Source: B2-G16 sp964528085 (GTDB taxonomy: Bacteria > Bipolaricaulota > Bipolaricaulia > UBA7950 > UBA9294). From it: a stretch of 17,343 bases of DNA. Positions 15,052 to 17,343 of this stretch are shown piece by piece. Within the stretch, counting starts at the first letter, position 1. Each line of letters begins with the position of its first letter. The stretch is from assembly GCA_964528085.1 (NCBI GenBank), contig CAZGRE010000029.1, forward strand, positions 1 through 17,343, given 5' to 3'. The position numbers and the translations under genes were made by a program. The notes under the pieces are model-generated. The model was not told the origin of the DNA, made no database searches, and saw only the letters and a list, made by a program, of their open reading frames with translations.

Positions 15052-15979
15052 CGGCCCTCCCTTCTAGAAGGAGTGAAAGGAAGATGGCGAGGCTTACGAT
15101 GTCCTGACGGTTGTGGGAGATGATCGGGGCCAGCACCGTTGGGTCCCCCGTCTCGAGGTAGGAGGCGTAATAGACGGGTACGAGACAGCTTGGGAGGTCC
15201 GGGCCCCTCCTTACGTTTAGGATCTGCTCCTCGATCGTCTTCAGCCTGAGGTCGGGGAGTATCTCCCCGTATCGCCGCCGGGAGTGGGGGAGGAGATCGA
15301 CGTGGATCGGCTCCTCCGGGAAGGGTAGGCCATAGTAAAACGATCGTTCCCGCAACATGTGCCAGTCGAACCGCCTTCCGTTGTAGGAGACAAGCGCAGA
15401 GGTTCCGGCAAGCTCGTGAATGAACCTCTCAAGGAGCGATACCTCCCCTTCGAGCGAGGTTGCGAGATGTTGAGCGACCGTCAGGGATCCTTCCTCAATC
15501 CGTCCCGTCGCGATGAGGAAGATAGGAGCGTTCGCCAGTCCGAGCGTCTCCAGGTCGAAGAAGAGGATCCCTTCGCTATCTAGTAGGGCTAGCGATTGGA
15601 GGAAGAGATGATGGGAGGGGGGGAGCCAATCGGAGAGGGTGCGATAGACCGCAGCCGGGTCGAGCGCTTCCCCCCATTCCGCAATGAGTTCCTCCGCCCG
15701 CTTCCCGAACCGGGGATGAGAGGTGAGATCGGGGATCGAGGTGTATCCCTTCTCCCTCAGGCTCCGGGCGTAGTGGCTTCCGATCCCATAGAGGAGGCGG
15801 AGGTTCTGAAAGAGCGCCTCTCTGACCCTCTGGCGGGGCGGGAAGGATGGGCAGAACGGGAAGCGTTTACTTATCGTTACGACGGGATCATCTTGAGCGA
15901 GAAGGAGTTCTATTAACTCGCTCCTTCCTTGGATTACCCCGTCGTACGGCCGGCCCGCGGCAACTTCATCGATTCTCAT
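15029..15979 (-). CDS. mrfB: MrfB/YprB-type DEDD exonuclease
   Basis: This 316-residue protein carries an RNase H-fold (RNase_H_2, DEDD) nuclease domain from about residue 137. Catalytic acids are visible as D142 and E144 (FFDLETLG), D205 in SYNGRRFDWHML, D228 (HVDLLPHSRRR), and H289/D293 in HNRQDIVSL. Ahead of it, around 60-100, is a helix-hairpin-helix-like DNA-binding stretch (LLYGIGSHYARSLREKGY). This matches YprB/MrfB, the nuclease partner of MrfA in mitomycin-lesion repair. The C-terminal TPR region of some homologues is missing; the protein ends soon after the last motif. No clear ribosome binding site precedes ATG 15979, which lies 31 bp after rpsR, so it may ride on the ribosomal operon transcript. 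Confidence 0.9.
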   Translation of the reverse strand: MRIDEVAAGRPYDGVIQGRSELIELLLAQDDPVVTISKRFPFCPSFPPRQRVREALFQNLRLLYGIGSHYARSLREKGYTSIPDLTSHPRFGKRAEELIAEWGEALDPAAVYRTLSDWLPPSHHLFLQSLALLDSEGILFFDLETLGLANAPIFLIATGRIEEGSLTVAQHLATSLEGEVSLLERFIHELAGTSALVSYNGRRFDWHMLRERSFYYGLPFPEEPIHVDLLPHSRRRYGEILPDLRLKTIEEQILNVRRGPDLPSCLVPVYYASYLETGDPTVLAPIISHNRQDIVSLAIFLSLLLEGRADAGPTPS

Positions 15980-16010
15980 CGGCGCAGCCGGTCTTTGGGG
16001 TTCAGCCCGG

Positions 16011-16247
16011 CTACCGGCGTATCTTTATCGCCTCCCGTTCACCCACGTAAGGGAGAAGGGCGAGCTTCCGTGCCCGGTTGATCTCGAGGGCGAGCTTCCG
16101 TTGATGTTTGGCGCAGAGATGAGTCGCCCGGCGCGGGAGGATCCTCCCGAGCCGATTCATGTACTGCTTTAGCTCTTCGGGCTTCTTATAGTCGAGCGTT
16201 ATGTTCCGCTCGCAAACGCGGCATTTCCTTCTTCTCCTATCGAACAT
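16011..16247 (-). CDS. rpsR: 30S ribosomal protein S18
   Basis: At 78 residues this is the normal length for S18, a platform protein of the 30S subunit that binds as a heterodimer with S6. Recognisable stretches are RRRRKCRVC at the N-terminus, the DYKKPEELKQYMNRLGRILPRR core (about 19-40) and the RARKLALLPYV tail. Cysteines C9, C12 and C45 give a zinc-ligand-like pattern, as in some bacterial S18 forms. It starts 3 bp after the ssb stop; a GGAGG lies about 14 bases upstream, inside the last codons of ssb, which suggests coupled translation. Unlike many bacteria, no rplI (L9) follows. Confidence 0.96.
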   Translation of the reverse strand: MFDRRRRKCRVCERNITLDYKKPEELKQYMNRLGRILPRRATHLCAKHQRKLALEINRARKLALLPYVGEREAIKIRR

Positions 16248-16250
16248 GGG

Positions 16251-16706
16251 TTAAAACGGGACCTCCTCATCGTTTGCCGGTTGTTCGCTCTTTTCAGGCG
16301 GAGATTTCACTTCCTCCGCGCGGGCGTTCGCTGGTCGTCCGCCGGCCGCATCCCTGTCGCCCCCGGATGGGAACCCTCCGAGGAACTGGACGTTCTGGGC
16401 GACTATCTCGAACCAGCGTACCTCGTTCCCTTCCTCGTCATTGAACGAATAGACGCGGAGCCTTCCTTCCACCGCCACCGAACGCCCTTTGCTCAGGTAG
16501 TTGGCGCAGCTCTCCGCCTGCGCTCCCCACACGACGATCGGGATGTACGCCGTCTCCTCCTGAAGCTGCCCTGAGCTGTCCTTGTATTGGCGGTTGATGG
16601 CGATCCGGAACTTGGCCCGCGCCGTTCCGCTTCCGGTATAGCTCAGCTCGGGATCCGCCGTCAGGTTTCCGATCAGAATGACCTTGTTCAGGCTGGCAGT
16701 AGACAT
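16251..16706 (-). CDS. ssb: Single-stranded DNA-binding protein
   Basis: This 151-residue SSB has an N-terminal OB fold (LNKVILIGNLTADPEL, FRIAINRQ, IVVWGAQAESCANYLSKG, VEGRLR) over about residues 1-110. A Gly/Pro/Ala-rich linker follows, then the acidic tip DEEVPF that recruits replication and repair partners. It coats single-stranded DNA in replication and repair. GAAGGAG precedes ATG 16706. It sits between rpsF and rpsR, the usual bacterial order, with a 15-bp gap upstream and 3 bp downstream. The downstream mrfBA-like repair genes could be co-expressed with it. Confidence 0.96.
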   Translation of the reverse strand: MSTASLNKVILIGNLTADPELSYTGSGTARAKFRIAINRQYKDSSGQLQEETAYIPIVVWGAQAESCANYLSKGRSVAVEGRLRVYSFNDEEGNEVRWFEIVAQNVQFLGGFPSGGDRDAAGGRPANARAEEVKSPPEKSEQPANDEEVPF

Positions 16707-16721
16707 CGATTCTCCTTCGGC

Positions 16722-17006
16722 TCAGTCGCGCTTCACGATCTGGTAGCGGAGGATCTCTTCGTCGATGTTCAGCCGGTCCTCCACGCTCTTCACCGATTCG
16801 GGCGCGAGGCGGAACTCGGCCAATCCGTAGAACCCTTCGCTGTAATGATCGATCTCGTAGGCGAGGACGCGCTTGCCCCACTCCTCGGTCCTGTCGATTT
16901 CGCCCCCATTGTCGACGATAAGGGAGTGGATCCGCTCGATCTTCGCGGAGCGGTCCTCGTCCGATAGATCGGGGCGAAGGACGTAGACGATCTCGTAATC
17001 CCTCAC
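16722..17006 (-). CDS. rpsF: 30S ribosomal protein S6
   Basis: The 94-residue S6 begins RDYEIVYVLRPDLSDE after the initiator and contains WGKRVLAYEIDHYSEGFYGL and the RYQIVKRD tail, as expected for the family. It partners with S18 on the 30S platform. I chose GTG 17006 because AGAGGTGA lies just upstream and homologues start at this point. An in-frame ATG at 17021 (five residues longer, with AGGA ahead) is the alternative. It heads rpsF-ssb-rpsR. The leader upstream (17103-17145) has a structure resembling the S6:S18 autoregulatory motif. Confidence 0.95.
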   Translation of the reverse strand: MRDYEIVYVLRPDLSDEDRSAKIERIHSLIVDNGGEIDRTEEWGKRVLAYEIDHYSEGFYGLAEFRLAPESVKSVEDRLNIDEEILRYQIVKRD

Positions 17007-17079
17007 TCTGTCACCTCTCATTCTATCCTGAGCAAACTTTATCCCTGTCCCATTGGGAAGTCAAACGGCAAGGAGGCGC

Positions 17080-17091
17080 GGGCTCGAGCCC
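17080..17091. repeat. Perfect 12-base palindrome in the rpsF leader
   Basis: GGGCTCGAGCCC is a perfect palindrome lying between the candidate S6:S18 motif and the rpsF start. As RNA it could form a short hairpin only with a tight loop. It may be part of the leader fold or chance in GC-rich DNA. Confidence 0.35.
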
Positions 17092-17102
17092 CTTCTGACT
17101 AG

Positions 17103-17145
17103 CCCGCTCTCTTCCTACGGATTTCGGGAGGGGAGCCCGAGCGGG
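17103..17145 (-). promoter_or_regulatory. Candidate S6:S18-binding leader motif of rpsF
   Basis: On the - strand CCCGCTC (17145-17139) pairs perfectly with GAGCGGG (17109-17103). Inside, a small hairpin GGG-CTCCCCT-CCC (17138-17126) is followed by an unpaired 3' stretch, GAAATCCGTAGGAAGA, holding CCG at 17120-17118. A CCG bulge flanked by a stem and a hairpin ahead of rpsF is the described arrangement of the S6:S18 complex-binding motif, through which S6 and S18 repress their own operon. The structure lies about 97 bases before the GTG start. It was folded by eye only. Confidence 0.55.
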
Positions 17146-17177
17146 GCATGCGTGGCCTCGATGGGGGACGATTGAAC

Positions 17178-17207
17178 TTGACAAACGTCCCCTCTTTTCT
17201 TTATGAA
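17178..17207 (+). promoter_or_regulatory. Promoter for the gene leaving the right edge
   Basis: A perfect TTGACA at 17178-17183 is followed after 18 bp by TATGAA (17202-17207), four of six matches to the -10 consensus. Its position upstream of the + strand gene at 17305, and in the most AT-rich part of this spacer, supports function. The predicted transcription start is near 17214, which coincides with an ATG. Confidence 0.6.
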
Positions 17208-17224
17208 AGTGAGATGGAAAATCT

Positions 17225-17302
17225 ATGGATAATCCCACCGGCTTGAAAACCCGGCTCAGTTTACGGGTGCGATGGCCGAGAGGGGAACGAAAGGAGGGAT
17301 GA
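17225..17302 (+). CDS. Possible 25-codon upstream ORF coupled to the next start
   Basis: ATG 17225 opens 25 codons (MDNPTGLKTR and a basic tail ending RKEG) and stops at TGA 17300-17302, overlapping an ATG of the next frame as ATGA. A 10-codon ORF (MENLWIIPPA, 17214-17246) overlaps it in another frame and begins at the predicted transcription start. Neither has homology I recognise. They may be leader peptides or chance, as composition is not protein-like and no ribosome binding site is evident. Confidence 0.2.
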   Translation: MDNPTGLKTRLSLRVRWPRGERKEG

Positions 17303-17304
17303 CG

Positions 17305-17343
17305 GTGAAGAAGGTACTGAGTGCGAAGTGGCTGTACTACCTG
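17305..17343 (+). CDS. N-terminus of an unidentified protein (partial, runs off right edge)
   Basis: GTG 17305 has GGAGG 7 bases upstream, an ideal spacing. It opens a frame reading KKVLSAKWLYYL after the initiator until the window ends. An in-frame ATG at 17299 touches the binding site and is less likely. The lysine pair followed by a hydrophobic aromatic run would fit the start of a membrane or exported protein, but thirteen codons are too few to tell. It is divergent from rpsF and driven by the TTGACA promoter at 17178. Confidence 0.55.
   Translation, partial: MKKVLSAKWLYYL

Noticed and set aside
17060..17150. tRNA-like impression (GGCTCGAGCC resembling a T-arm)
   Set aside because: No matching acceptor, D-arm or anticodon stem could be built on either strand. 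The GC palindromes explain the resemblance.
17023..17238. A 71-codon - strand frame upstream of rpsF
   Set aside because: It coincides with the structured rpsF leader and has no protein-like motif. It is more likely untranslated RNA.
1..17343. CRISPR arrays, complete insertion sequences, integrase or attachment sites
   Set aside because: No spaced direct repeats, transposase motifs or terminal repeats were seen. Gene packing is that of ordinary chromosomal operons.

Overview
The window is GC-rich, tightly packed bacterial DNA. Genes mostly abut or overlap by 4 bp (ATGA or GTGA), ribosome binding sites are of GGAGG type, and some starts are GTG. Bacterial markers are rpsF-ssb-rpsR, a MrfA/MrfB-type repair pair, MscL and hemolysin III. 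The organism cannot be named from the sequence alone. The compact style and the unusual GlyA-GcvT fusion suggest an uncultivated, possibly anaerobic or thermophilic lineage; candidate phylum Bipolaricaulota (Acetothermia, OP1) is one guess, held with low confidence.

Left part, + strand (198-4711): a six-gene unit follows the tail of an unidentified gene (2-64). It encodes a DUF89/ARMT1-like damage-control phosphatase, a YggS-type PLP-homeostasis protein, an Mrp/NBP35-type Fe-S carrier ATPase, a YfcE-like phosphodiesterase, a COG0731-type radical SAM protein with a C-terminal winged helix, and a COG1237-type metallo-beta-lactamase-fold protein. The first four genes overlap by 4 bp at each junction and the last two follow closely, so this is very probably one operon. 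Its theme is cofactor and Fe-S housekeeping plus phosphate-ester hydrolysis.

Middle part, - strand (7952 down to 4734): MscL with a C-terminal zinc ribbon (its frame broken by one missing base), a PPP-type phosphatase, an unrecognised winged-helix plus helical (HEPN-like?) protein, a YdcZ-type small transporter and a hemolysin III/PAQR membrane protein. A MerR-like regulator (8087-8512, +) is divergent from mscL. The 134-bp spacer between them holds two perfect inverted repeats and a consensus -10 box placed so close to the ATG that the mRNA is probably leaderless.

Right part, - strand (about 17006 down to 8517): rpsF-ssb-rpsR is followed within 31 bp by mrfB-like and mrfA-like repair genes, an unrecognised GT-A-like nucleotidyltransferase candidate, and a 1064-residue fusion of serine hydroxymethyltransferase with the glycine-cleavage T protein. 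From mrfB to the fusion gene every junction overlaps. The rpsF leader folds into a stem, hairpin and CCG-bulge arrangement like the known S6:S18 autoregulatory motif. The far right carries a + strand promoter, short upstream ORFs and the first codons of a gene leaving the window.

The most noteworthy item is the GlyA-GcvT fusion. Between its two enzymes lies a shortened second copy of the GcvT fold whose Asp-Asp pair is replaced by Ser-Ala, so the protein appears to be a three-module one-carbon enzyme. No CRISPR array, integrase, complete insertion sequence or tRNA was recognised.
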